Shown: positions 29,470 through 37,378 of the stretch, piece by piece
Position numbering within the stretch: the stretch's first letter is position 1
How the letters are laid out: every line of letters starts with the position of its first letter
Assembly (NCBI RefSeq): GCF_026153455.1
Contig: NZ_CP110629.1
Span: 2,542,001-2,606,000, forward strand
Reading direction: 5' to 3'
Length of the DNA stretch: 64,000 bases
Source: Marinimicrobium sp. C6131
GTDB lineage: Bacteria; Pseudomonadota; Gammaproteobacteria; Pseudomonadales; Cellvibrionaceae
Position numbers and translations under genes: made by a program
Notes under the pieces: generated by a model
Databases searched by the model: none
Seen by the model: the letters and a program-made list of their open reading frames with translations, nothing else
Told to the model about the DNA's origin: nothing

Positions 29470-31185
29470 ATGCTCAATATCGAAGAATCGCTCAACCACA
29501 AATTCCCGCGCTTCGCCCGAAGCGCTCCGCTGCTGCGCAAACCCACTCTGGGCCTGTTGCGCAAACTCGTTCACGAGCGGACCATCAACCAGTTTCTCGA
29601 GGAGCACCGGGGCGCCCGAGGCCTGGACTTCATCGAGCGTATTTTCGATTACTTCAACTTTACCTACAGCGTGCCCCAGCGCGAGCAGAACAATATTCCC
29701 GCCCAGGGGCGGGTAGTGATCATCGCCAATCACCCCATCGGCTCACTGGACGGACTGGCCCTGATTCATCTGGTCAGCCGGGTGCGCCCCGATGTCAAAA
29801 TCGTTGCCAACGACCTGCTCAGCGCCTTTGAACCGCTGCGCGAGTTGCTGCTGCCACTGGACAACATGACCGGCGGCGCCTATCGCCAAAGTTACAAACG
29901 CATTCACCAGGCCCTGGAGCAGGACCAGGCGGTAATCATCTTTCCCGCCGGAGAAGTCTCCCGCGCACGCCCCACCGGCATTCGCGACGGCGCCTGGCGC
30001 TCCGGGTTTCTGCACTTCGCCCGCAAGAGCGGTGCGCCCCTGCTGCCGGTCCACATTCAGGCAAAAAATTCCTGGCTGTTTTACAGCGCCTCCGCCGTGT
30101 TCAAACCTCTGGCCACCGCCCTGCTGGCCCATGAGATGTTCAACAAACGCTCCGCGGAAATCCGCTTTCGGGTGGGCGAGCCCATTCCCGCCCGCGCTCT
30201 GGAAGCCAAAAACCTCGCGGACAAGCCGTTGATTCAACGCCTCAAAAAACACCTGTACAAACTCGGCCGGGGCAAGAAAACCCTGTTCGTCACCGAAAAA
30301 ACCATCGCCCACCCGGAACACCCGCTGCAACTGCAACAGGAACTGGCTCAGGCCCAAAAACTCGGCCACACCCGGGACGGACAGACCATTGTGCTCTGCC
30401 AGTGGGACCAACACCCCACGGTCATGCGTGAACTGGGCCGACTGCGGGAAATTGCCTTTCGCAAAGTGGGCGAAGGCACCGGCCGGCGCCGCGATCTGGA
30501 CCGCCACGACCAGAGCTATCAACACCTCGTCCTCTGGGACCCGAACCGCCTGGCCATCGCCGGCGCCTACCGCATTGGCGTTACCGGCGAGTTGATCGCG
30601 AAAGCCGGACTGGAAGGGCTCTATACCGCCGAGCTGTTCCATCTGCGGCCGGCACTGAGACCCTACCTGGAACAGGCACTGGAACTGGGCCGCAGCTTCG
30701 TCAATCCGGACTACTGGGGCAAAGCCAGCCTGGACTACCTCTGGCAGGGCCTGGGCGCCTACCTGCGCCATCACCCGAACATCCGCTACCTGATCGGACC
30801 GGTCAGCCTGAGCGCCGACCACCCCAAACCGCTGCGCGACGCTCTGGTGGCCTATCACCAGCGCTACTACGCCATGCCCGCCGCCCTCGCCAGCGCCCGC
30901 CACCCGCATCTGATCGACCCGCAAAGCCGAATGGCCCTCAATCGCCTGTTCGTCCCCATGGACCGCGACGCCGCCTACGACCACCTGAACATGACCTTCA
31001 AAACCGCTGGCCACCCTCTCCCGGTGCTGTTCAAGCACTACCCCGCCCTGTTCGAAGAGGGCGGTTATCACCTGCTCGCCTTCAGCGTAGATTCGGATTT
31101 TGGGGAGTGCCTGGATGGCCTGTTCCTCGCCGACTTGAGCAAGATGAAAGCGAACAAGCGGAAGCGGTACCTCGGAGCCGATTGA
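29470..31185 (+). CDS. olsF: bifunctional ornithine lipid synthase OlsF-like
   Basis: 571 residues that fuse two acyltransferases. Residues about 60-280 are a PlsC/OlsA-like O-acyltransferase with NHPIGSLDGL (NHx4D-type site) and FPAGEVSRARPTGIRDG. Residues about 310-560 are an OlsB/hemolysin-type N-acyltransferase (GNAT-like) with REIAFRKVGEGTG, LELGRSFVNPDYWGKASLDY and RYLIGPVSLS. This N-OlsA/C-OlsB order is that of OlsF, which makes ornithine lipids in one polypeptide. The substrate amino acid cannot be read from sequence; related proteins could acylate glutamine or glycine. Monocistronic by position. Confidence 0.75.
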   Translation: MLNIEESLNHKFPRFARSAPLLRKPTLGLLRKLVHERTINQFLEEHRGARGLDFIERIFDYFNFTYSVPQREQNNIPAQGRVVIIANHPIGSLDGLALIHLVSRVRPDVKIVANDLLSAFEPLRELLLPLDNMTGGAYRQSYKRIHQALEQDQAVIIFPAGEVSRARPTGIRDGAWRSGFLHFARKSGAPLLPVHIQAKNSWLFYSASAVFKPLATALLAHEMFNKRSAEIRFRVGEPIPARALEAKNLADKPLIQRLKKHLYKLGRGKKTLFVTEKTIAHPEHPLQLQQELAQAQKLGHTRDGQTIVLCQWDQHPTVMRELGRLREIAFRKVGEGTGRRRDLDRHDQSYQHLVLWDPNRLAIAGAYRIGVTGELIAKAGLEGLYTAELFHLRPALRPYLEQALELGRSFVNPDYWGKASLDYLWQGLGAYLRHHPNIRYLIGPVSLSADHPKPLRDALVAYHQRYYAMPAALASARHPHLIDPQSRMALNRLFVPMDRDAAYDHLNMTFKTAGHPLPVLFKHYPALFEEGGYHLLAFSVDSDFGECLDGLFLADLSKMKANKRKRYLGAD

Positions 31186-31255
31186 TCCGGCAAAGCCCCT
31201 TCAGGCTCTCAGAACCCTGGGGGCCTAGCAGCATTTCCACGTAACCTCCCACACG

Positions 31256-31396
31256 CGGAAAGTTTCCGTATTTTATCCTAGCCTCGTTATAGCGATGCGT
31301 TCTAAGCGCGGAGTGACGGGGCTTTCCTGGCATGTTATAAAAGCAACCAAATGTGAAAGGCGGAAAATTTCCGGTTTTAAATACGGAAATTTTCCG
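31256..31396. promoter_or_regulatory. three CGGAAA-N-TTTCCG palindromes upstream of Nudix gene
   Basis: Three 13-bp perfect palindromes that differ only in the central base: CGGAAAGTTTCCG (31256-31268), CGGAAAATTTCCG (31361-31373) and CGGAAATTTTCCG (31384-31396). The last two are separated by GTTTTAAATA and lie 35 bases before the Nudix ATG. They look like operator sites for a homodimeric repressor, or the ends of a small element; no regulator is encoded next to them. Confidence 0.6.
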
Positions 31397-31431
31397 TCTA
31401 ATAATGTTGTTACAAGTCGGTCTAATAGGCA

Positions 31432-31863
31432 ATGAGAGCTCCATTTCAGGTTATTGTGCTTCCTTATTATGTTACAGATGGTGAGCTCAAATTCCTCATC
31501 GGTAAGCGAAGCGATGGCGGCTACTGGCAAGCAATATCCGGTGGTGGTGAGGATAAGGAAGAGCCGTTGGAGGCTGCTAAACGAGAGCTCTATGAAGAGG
31601 CCTCTTTGGAAGGTGATCATTGGATTCAATTGCAAAGCATGTGTATGCTGCCAAAAATATACTACATAGGTCACGAAAACTGGGGGAACGGAACGTTCGT
31701 GATCCCAGAATACTCTTTTATGGTTAAGGCCCAGCCTGGAGAGGCGGTCTCTGCTGAGCATACAGAGCTAAAGTGGTGCTCAGCTATTGAGGCGGAATCG
31801 CTGTTAGCATACGACTCAAACAAAATTGCCCTTTGGGAAGCTACGCAGCGAATTCACTTGTAA
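31432..31863 (+). CDS. Nudix hydrolase
   Basis: 143-residue Nudix protein with a recognisable box: GGGEDKEEPLEAAKRELYEE followed by ASLEG (G-x5-E-x7-R-E-x2-E-E). The start FQVIVLPYYVTDGELKFLIG is like the NudB (dihydroneopterin triphosphate pyrophosphatase) or MutT groups, but the substrate cannot be called. Base composition and codon use are clearly lower in GC than in olsF just upstream. It is the first gene of a low-GC cluster and an attC-like hairpin begins at its stop codon, so I infer it came as a gene cassette. Confidence 0.85.
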   Translation: MRAPFQVIVLPYYVTDGELKFLIGKRSDGGYWQAISGGGEDKEEPLEAAKRELYEEASLEGDHWIQLQSMCMLPKIYYIGHENWGNGTFVIPEYSFMVKAQPGEAVSAEHTELKWCSAIEAESLLAYDSNKIALWEATQRIHL

Positions 31864-31937
31864 CAAACCAAGGCAGTGGGACATATTTTGCTTCGCTGCG
31901 CTCAAAACGCAAAATATGCCCCTGCTTGGGGGCGTTA
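31861..31937 (+). other. integron attC-like recombination site
   Basis: Imperfect inverted repeat with TAAC...GTTA ends. The left arm TAACAAACCAAGGCAGTGGG then ACATATTTTGC pairs with the right arm GCAAAATATGCCCCTGCTTG then GGGGCGTTA, with a 17-base loop. Arm lengths are 31 and 29 with unpaired bases in one arm, as in attC sites. It starts at the Nudix stop codon and ends 28 bases before the next gene, exactly where a cassette attC should be. The outer 7-mers do not fully match RYYYAAC/GTTRRRY and no integrase is visible, so this is a probable, not proven, attC. Confidence 0.6.
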
Positions 31938-31964
31938 ATCGCCAGTTCAAGATGGGAGCATAAA

Positions 31965-32504
31965 TTGAAAGTTTTCTTGAGTCTCGTGGTTGCTCTCTTA
32001 GTATCCTCATGCGCCAATGTGACCTCGACATCCGAAGGGGCGGTTTTGGAGGATAGGGTAGTAGAGAACGAAAAAGAAGTGTCAATTTCGCGCAGAATTT
32101 ATTATTTTCAACACAAGCTAATTCCGAAATGGGTTTTTGAGTCAGACGGAGCATTTTACTTTGATATTTACAATAGAAACGCTGAACGCCTATTGGCGGC
32201 AGCAGCTGATATTATCAGTCAAGAATACTCTGATGGAATTAAAATAAATCCGGTTATAAATCGAAACGCGATATCTATCAGTTTTCCAGAGCCTAAGGCT
32301 ATGGCCAATTGCTATTTTGTTTTGGTCCAAAAGAATGAATCTGGGTTTTCCTATTATACCTACGAAAAATCCATGAAATTCGGAGATGAAGAGTTTGTCG
32401 GTGTTGTCGGAGGCTGGGATGGTGAAGGAAATCATAGCAATTTCGGTCCACGAACATATCGAACAGAAATGGAGTTTGTTGAGGATGTTATTGGACAAAA
32501 ATAG
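31965..32504 (+). CDS. hypothetical lipoprotein
   Basis: 179-residue predicted lipoprotein starting at TTG (31965): KVFLSLVVALLVSSC gives a signal peptide and lipobox LVSSC. The mature part is charged and rich in aromatic residues (RRIYYFQHKLIPKWVFESDG, YFDIYNRNAERLLAAAADII) with no recognised domain. Composition is strikingly AT-rich for this chromosome (long stretches near 35-40% GC), a sign of transfer. It follows the attC-like hairpin directly and is followed by an attC-half-like AACAAAG motif at 32509-32525. Confidence 0.65.
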   Translation: MKVFLSLVVALLVSSCANVTSTSEGAVLEDRVVENEKEVSISRRIYYFQHKLIPKWVFESDGAFYFDIYNRNAERLLAAAADIISQEYSDGIKINPVINRNAISISFPEPKAMANCYFVLVQKNESGFSYYTYEKSMKFGDEEFVGVVGGWDGEGNHSNFGPRTYRTEMEFVEDVIGQK

Positions 32505-32565
32505 CGTCACGGCTAACAAAGCCGTCAAATTCGCCCACGAAAACGTAAACGGCAAAGGGAATACT

Positions 32566-32886
32566 GTGAAAAAACTTCATATAGCCATATCAACTGACAA
32601 GATCACTGAAACCGTTTCGGATTACAGCCAACGACTGAATGCTGAGCCGAGTTTGGTCGTCCCTGGCGAGTACGCTTTGTGGCGAACAGCCACTCTGAAC
32701 CTGTCTGTGCGCCAAGACGCTAAAGTAGATCCGGGTTCTTTGCGTCACCTTGGTTGGGAAGACCCATCTGCAGAAGAATTCACTCAGGATGTGGATGTAA
32801 ATGGCATTGTTTGGGAGCAGTTTAATGCCGACCTTCAAGCGGAGGAAATTAATGAGTTATGGCCTGACGCGGATTATCAGCCATGA
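32566..32886 (+). CDS. small VOC/glyoxalase-like protein
   Basis: 106-residue protein starting at GTG (32566): KKLHIAISTDKITETVSDYS, then GEYALWRTATLNLSVRQD and LRHLGWEDPSAEEF, ending EINELWPDADYQP. The pattern of an N-terminal beta strand, a central LWR strand and HLGWED resembles small vicinal-oxygen-chelate (glyoxalase-fold) proteins that are common as stand-alone hypotheticals. Metal ligands are not complete, so no enzyme activity is claimed. In-frame codons further upstream reach into the lipoprotein gene and are unlikely to be used. Confidence 0.65.
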   Translation: MKKLHIAISTDKITETVSDYSQRLNAEPSLVVPGEYALWRTATLNLSVRQDAKVDPGSLRHLGWEDPSAEEFTQDVDVNGIVWEQFNADLQAEEINELWPDADYQP

Positions 32887-33026
32887 GCTTTAACCAGATA
32901 TAGAATTGCCTTGCCTGCGGTAGCCAGATCCTCGTAAGCTAGCGCCGCTGTGTTTGGCACCAACAGTTCGCTCGCACCTCTACCGAGACGCCAAACAGTA
33001 CCGCACGCCCAACAGGGAGATACAAA

Positions 33027-33212
33027 ATGGACAAATTTTTCAAAGTGTGTTTTAGAAGCAAAATGGGAATGGGTATCGCCACAGGAATAGCTATTGGAGC
33101 CGGATTTGGGGCTGCCACAGGCAACATGGCACAGGCCATAGGTTTTGGTGCTGCGCTCGGTGTTGCACTTGGGGCAATTTGGACTCGCCGTGGTAATAGT
33201 CAAGCCTGCTGA
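33027..33212 (+). CDS. small glycine-zipper membrane protein
   Basis: 61 residues: a short basic start (MDKFFKVCFRSKMGM), then two Gly/Ala-rich hydrophobic helices with repeated G-x3-G spacing (GIATGIAIGAGFGAATG, AIGFGAALGVALGAIW) and a charged end. A good Shine-Dalgarno (CAGGGAG) lies seven bases upstream. Glycine-zipper small proteins can insert in membranes; some are toxins, others structural. No partner gene or antitoxin is evident, so the role is unknown. Confidence 0.6.
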   Translation: MDKFFKVCFRSKMGMGIATGIAIGAGFGAATGNMAQAIGFGAALGVALGAIWTRRGNSQAC

Positions 33213-33259
33213 CAAGAAAGAAAATCGTACCGATGCTTTAGACGTCCGAGCAGAATAGC

Positions 33260-33769
33260 ATGATATTTCGGAAAGCCGAATCAAGAGACGCGGAATCAAT
33301 TGGACAGGTAAGGGTTGCCGCATGGAGAGCAGCCTATCAGCCGTTTATGCCAAATGAGTTTCTCAAAACACTGAACGCCGCCAACAACTTGTCTGAGCTT
33401 AGAGCGCGGCTTGCCAATCAGAATTCTGACTTCACCCTATCCGTAGCAGAAGAGTGCGGACAAGTCGTAGCGTTTTCCATCGTCGGCAAACCTCGCTATG
33501 AGGCGGCCCCTAGAACAATAGAACTATGGGCCGTGAACGTTCTACCCGAATACTGGAGAAGGGGCATCGGAACCAGCCTTGTAGAACGGGCAATCGCTTT
33601 TTCTTCCCGCTCAGGGTTCAATAGCATTGAGCTCTGGTGTATCAAGGGCAACACACCAGCTCAGGAGACGTATAAGAAACTTGGCTTTATCGAGTCGGGC
33701 CAAGAAAGGTCTTCATCCCGGCTGACGGGGATTACATTGCATGAGTTGCATTATGCCAAAGTGCTCTAG
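33260..33769 (+). CDS. GNAT family N-acetyltransferase
   Basis: 169-residue GNAT protein. Motif A, VNVLPEYWRRGIGTSLVERA, contains the acetyl-CoA loop R-R-G-I-G-T; motif B is ELWCIKGNTPAQETYKKLGF. The opening IFRKAESRDAESIGQVRVAA is typical of the RimI/PhnO-like branch. The acceptor is unknown; antibiotic, amine or peptide substrates are all possible. Composition is intermediate between the low-GC cluster and the chromosome. Last small gene of the cluster, 14 bases before the AraC regulator. Confidence 0.87.
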   Translation: MIFRKAESRDAESIGQVRVAAWRAAYQPFMPNEFLKTLNAANNLSELRARLANQNSDFTLSVAEECGQVVAFSIVGKPRYEAAPRTIELWAVNVLPEYWRRGIGTSLVERAIAFSSRSGFNSIELWCIKGNTPAQETYKKLGFIESGQERSSSRLTGITLHELHYAKVL

Positions 33770-33783
33770 AAAACCAGGCTAAC

Positions 33784-34842
33784 ATGCTATTAACAACACT
33801 AGCGCTACTCGACCTCGCATTGAGGGCGGCGACAATCGGACAGCTGGTTCTGCTGGTTGGCGTCGGGCTGAACCCTAAGTCTTTTCGCGAAGGAACCCTG
33901 TTACTACTGGCTGCCGTAGCCTGCGGTATTGCCTATCTGTTGCTTACAGCACCAGTGCCTGATGCAGCCTACGGCATGATCCGCAACATACTGCTGGTCC
34001 TCACCGACGCCTGGGCCTATGCGCTCTGGTTGGCCGCCATGTATTTTTTCCAGGAGGGGTTCTCCGTTCGTCATACCCCCATTTGGGCCCGCCCGTTTGT
34101 CACGCTGTGGATACTCTGGCACCTTTACTTTTTTGGGTTCAGAGGTGGTGATGGCATCTACCACCAAATCAACCATGGCCTTTCCATTCTGATACTCGCT
34201 CACATCATATACACGGCCCTAACGGGACTGTCTGATGACCTGGTGGACAAGCGCCGCCGTCTACGGCTGATGCTCAGCGGTGCTTTGGCGGCGTATGGTG
34301 TAATGTTGGCCATCGACCAGCTTTGGCTGGGTCGACTGCTGCAGTCGGCGACACTCAGCTTGGCAAACGCCACCTTGGTCTTTGCCAGTATTACGTGGTT
34401 TAGCGTGTACCTGCTTCGTACCAATAAGGGGTCGGTGCTCCCGGAACCAGATAGCGGCTTCGACACACGTTCTCAAACGACGCTCCCTCACGAGTACCTT
34501 AACCTGAAGCGCGCCCTGGACGACTTTATTGAGCGAGGCGACTACATGCAGCCTGAATTAGATATAGCGTCCATGGCCTCCCAGCTCGGCGCTAAGGAGC
34601 ACCAGCTACGCCGCCTGATCAACCGCCAACTCGGCTTTCAGAACTTCAGCAGCTTCCTCAATCAGCTCCGTATTCAGAAGGCGCGCCAATGGCTCGCGTC
34701 GCCTGAACACACCTCCACGCCCATTATGAATATCGCCCTTGATCTGGGGTACGGCTCTATCGGACCATTCAATCGCGCGTTCAAGCGCAGCACCGGGCTG
34801 ACACCGACGCAATACCGGGCCCAATTTCACAATCGGCCATAG
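33784..34842 (+). CDS. membrane-anchored AraC-family regulator
   Basis: 352 residues: seven or so hydrophobic helices in about 1-215, then a cytoplasmic C-terminal AraC DNA-binding domain (about 250-350) with two helix-turn-helix motifs (DIASMASQLGAKEHQLRRLI and IMNIALDLGYGSIGPFNRAF) and the conserved RSTGLTPTQYR end. Such integral-membrane AraC proteins sense an envelope or small lipophilic signal by their membrane part. The following genes encode two exported proteins and a DUF1993 protein on the same strand, the likely targets; that is inference from order. Confidence 0.87.
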   Translation: MLLTTLALLDLALRAATIGQLVLLVGVGLNPKSFREGTLLLLAAVACGIAYLLLTAPVPDAAYGMIRNILLVLTDAWAYALWLAAMYFFQEGFSVRHTPIWARPFVTLWILWHLYFFGFRGGDGIYHQINHGLSILILAHIIYTALTGLSDDLVDKRRRLRLMLSGALAAYGVMLAIDQLWLGRLLQSATLSLANATLVFASITWFSVYLLRTNKGSVLPEPDSGFDTRSQTTLPHEYLNLKRALDDFIERGDYMQPELDIASMASQLGAKEHQLRRLINRQLGFQNFSSFLNQLRIQKARQWLASPEHTSTPIMNIALDLGYGSIGPFNRAFKRSTGLTPTQYRAQFHNRP

Positions 34843-34937
34843 GTTTTTGAAATCGGCAAGACTTTTTCCCATGTAAAACAGATAGTTACCCCCGTGCCTG
34901 AAAGCACACACATACTGTTTACACATGGAGTTCGACA

Positions 34938-35462
34938 ATGAAATCACTTCTGATAACCGCGTGTTTACTGCTACTGGCATCGCGGTCGACGGCCGAGAGC
35001 TTTTACCCTGTACCGGATTATCGCGACTACGGCAGTCCCGACTCGCAAGAGCAGACACAAGAGATTGACGCATTTATCCTCGAATTTCGAAAAGCATGGC
35101 GCAATCAAGACGCCGCCACCGTGGCCGGTTTACACACGCAGGATGTGGAGTGGATCAATGCATTTGGTCGCACGTTTCGTGGACGAGACAATCTCAAGGC
35201 GTTTCTGGAGACCGTTCTTTTCCCCGGCTTTTCCTCTGCACAGTGGCAAGAGGCCATGGCCTCCTATCGTCCGGTATCCAGACACTACCTGGGGGATGTT
35301 GTTGTTATCAACAGTCAACTGCACGGCTCACCCGGCTCTGCAGCCGAAGGAGATCAGCGCCGGGTGTCCCTGAACTTTGTCCTGATCAGGGAAGCCGGGC
35401 AATGGCAGATAGCGCAACAGGTCATCTCGGACATCAGGCCACGCCGCACAGCCGGTCAATAA
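34938..35462 (+). CDS. secreted SnoaL/NTF2-like protein
   Basis: 174 residues with a signal peptide (MKSLLITACLLLLASRSTA) and an NTF2-like cone domain (about 45-165) of the SnoaL/DUF4440 type: ILEFRKAWRNQDAATVAGLH, VEWINAFGRTFRGRDNLKAF, then VVVINSQLHG and REAGQWQIAQQV. The conserved pattern 'trp/asn in the pocket, G-R-x-x-i' fits the family but no catalytic residues can be assigned. It follows the AraC gene by 95 bases and precedes a secreted hydrolase by 14 bases, probably one operon. Confidence 0.78.
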   Translation: MKSLLITACLLLLASRSTAESFYPVPDYRDYGSPDSQEQTQEIDAFILEFRKAWRNQDAATVAGLHTQDVEWINAFGRTFRGRDNLKAFLETVLFPGFSSAQWQEAMASYRPVSRHYLGDVVVINSQLHGSPGSAAEGDQRRVSLNFVLIREAGQWQIAQQVISDIRPRRTAGQ

Positions 35463-35476
35463 GGAGCAATGACATA

Positions 35477-36418
35477 ATGCGTATACTGATAATCCTGGCA
35501 TGGCTTGTGGCCCTCCCCACAGCCGCCAACGAGCAACGGATAACCAATGGTTCAGGTCACTACACCTACTCATCTGGCGCTGGCCAGCAGCAAACCCGAC
35601 TCAAGGTCTACTACCACAAGCCTGACTCTTTTGCGCCCTCCTCACCTGTACTTCTGGTATTGCCCGGTGCCGGACGCAATGCATGGGACTACCGGGATGC
35701 CTGGAAGGCCGCATCCGAGAAATACGGCGTGCTGGTCATCTCGCCACACTATGCAGAGGAGCGGTACCCGGAGTTCTGGAACTACAATATAGCGGGGATG
35801 CTTACCAATGTGACCATCAATGAAACCAGAACCGGATTTGCGAGCTACGAGATCACCCAGGACCCACAGCAATGGCTATTCAAGGATTTTGACGGAGTAT
35901 TCCTGGATGCCCGTAAACGGTTCGGGGTCGATGCGGACAACTATGATATGTTCGGGCACTCCGCAGGTGGCCAGATAATCCACCGGTTCGCCCTGTTCGG
36001 CACCAGCGGCCATGCGAATCGGTTAGTTGCCGCCAACGCCGGGTGGTATACCCTACCGGACTTCGACGTTATGTTTCCCTTTGGTCTAAAAGAGAGTCCT
36101 TTATCGGAAAAGGCGCTCCGTAAAGCGTTCTCGAGAAATCTGGTGGTATTTCTCGGCGAGCTGGACAACGCCGATGAAACCCGGGGCCACCTTGCCCGGA
36201 ATGATAAGCTCGACGTGCAAGGGTTGCACCGCTTCTCGCGCGGCCGGTATTTTTACCGGGAGTCAAAAGCCATTGCCGAGGGTATAGACGCAGACTTTGC
36301 GTGGCAAAAAATCCATGTACCAGGAGTGGGGCACAACTACCGTCGAATGAGCGAGAAAGCCGCTCAATACCTGTACACCCCAAGAAACCAAGAACATTCA
36401 CGACAGGAACCCGAATGA
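35477..36418 (+). CDS. secreted alpha/beta hydrolase
   Basis: 313-residue exported hydrolase. A signal peptide (MRILIILAWLVALPTAANEQ) is followed by an alpha/beta-hydrolase fold: oxyanion region LVLPGAGRNAWDY, nucleophile elbow MFGHSAGGQIIHRFAL (Ser as nucleophile) and a C-terminal VPGVGHNY holding the catalytic His. The G-H-S-A-G-G form and PHB-depolymerase/esterase-like topology suggest a carboxylesterase or peptidase acting in the periplasm or outside the cell. ATG at 35477 is set by the signal peptide. Its TGA overlaps the next ATG (ATGA), so the DUF1993 gene is translationally coupled. Confidence 0.82.
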   Translation: MRILIILAWLVALPTAANEQRITNGSGHYTYSSGAGQQQTRLKVYYHKPDSFAPSSPVLLVLPGAGRNAWDYRDAWKAASEKYGVLVISPHYAEERYPEFWNYNIAGMLTNVTINETRTGFASYEITQDPQQWLFKDFDGVFLDARKRFGVDADNYDMFGHSAGGQIIHRFALFGTSGHANRLVAANAGWYTLPDFDVMFPFGLKESPLSEKALRKAFSRNLVVFLGELDNADETRGHLARNDKLDVQGLHRFSRGRYFYRESKAIAEGIDADFAWQKIHVPGVGHNYRRMSEKAAQYLYTPRNQEHSRQEPE

Positions 36419-36903
36419 ATCACAGTATCAAGAAGGTGTTTCAACACTATTTGTCCCAACTGGAGGCAATAGTCGCCAAAGTTCCTCCGGAAACGTTCGC
36501 ATCGTCACTTGCTGACGACATGTTCAATCTGGAGATGAACGCCAAAATCGCGGCCAATTTTATACTTCGAGGGTATTGTCCGTTGATAAAGAGGGAAGTC
36601 GTCTCTTTCATCAGGGAGGAATCAGGCAAAGCGGCCGTTCAAGCCCAGATAACGGAAACGATAAGCTACCTGAAGGGTTTACCAGAGGCTCAACAACCCG
36701 ATGCTACCAGGCGCTTGAGGGATAAAGCCGGTTTCTCTGAAGTCGACCTTTCGGAGCCCGAATTCATATACCACTATATTATTCCAAATTTTCTGTTTCA
36801 CGTGAGTATGGTCTATGCAATAGCCAGGGCAAATGGTGTCAAGCTGAGCAAGGGAGATTACGACGGTTTTCATTCATACCCTACCGGTTTCACTTTTGTG
36901 TAA
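36415..36903 (+). CDS. DUF1993 family protein
   Basis: 162 residues recognised as DUF1993 (a DinB-like four-helix protein) by KKVFQHYLSQLEAIV, LADDMFNLEMNAKIAANFIL and the C-terminal FHVSMVYAIARANGVKLSKGDYDG. The family function is unknown; the DinB fold sometimes binds metal through three His, only part of which are seen here. Translationally coupled to the secreted hydrolase through ATGA. Composition is lower in GC than the chromosome average. Confidence 0.85.
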   Translation: MNHSIKKVFQHYLSQLEAIVAKVPPETFASSLADDMFNLEMNAKIAANFILRGYCPLIKREVVSFIREESGKAAVQAQITETISYLKGLPEAQQPDATRRLRDKAGFSEVDLSEPEFIYHYIIPNFLFHVSMVYAIARANGVKLSKGDYDGFHSYPTGFTFV

Positions 36904-36969
36904 ACTATACGAATAAGCCTGACCCTCACTACAATTGCGCACCTGATGCGGCTACTACGAGTTTCAGCC

Positions 36970-37356
36970 ATGAACGATGAACGCGAAATCCTCAGGATCC
37001 ATAGTGACTGGATGGAGCTCGAAAGGTCTGGAAAAGAGCAAGACGTTCTCGGTTTTTGCAGTCAGGATGTGGTCTGGCTGGTTCCCGGGCTGGGGGCGTT
37101 GCGAGGGATTGAGGAGGTTCGCCGGTTTCTCGGCGATCAGCCGGATACGGTCATTGTCTCAATAGAGACTTTCGATCTTTCGGTGGAGATCGCCAACGAA
37201 CTGGCGGTCAAAAGTGCAAATTTTCGCACCACTCTTTTGGACAACGGGATGGAAATTAGCGTGACCGGAACGCATGTCTGGACGCTTCGCAAGGACCACC
37301 AAAGGGGGCGCTGGTTGGTAACTCATGTTGCGTGGGTGATCGATCCCGGCCATTGA
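36970..37356 (+). CDS. SnoaL/DUF4440-like protein
   Basis: 128-residue cytoplasmic NTF2-like protein: EREILRIHSDWMELERSGKE, VLGFCSQDVVWLVPGLGALR, IEEVRRFLGD, then GTHVWTLRKD and RGRWLVTHVAWV. It resembles the SgcJ/EcaC group used as small-molecule binding or detoxifying cones. No signal peptide, unlike the paralogue at 34938. An ATG at 36970 with domain start immediately after is preferred over an upstream in-frame ATG at 36946. 66 bases follow the DUF1993 gene. Confidence 0.75.
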   Translation: MNDEREILRIHSDWMELERSGKEQDVLGFCSQDVVWLVPGLGALRGIEEVRRFLGDQPDTVIVSIETFDLSVEIANELAVKSANFRTTLLDNGMEISVTGTHVWTLRKDHQRGRWLVTHVAWVIDPGH

Positions 37357-37378
37357 TCGTTGATATAGGATGTTATCT

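Noticed and set aside
32509..32525. Possible second attC site (ACGGCT-AACAA-AGCCGT) after the lipoprotein gene.
   Set aside because: Only a half-like palindrome; no matching right arm with GTTRRRY is found before the next start codon. Kept as supporting context only.
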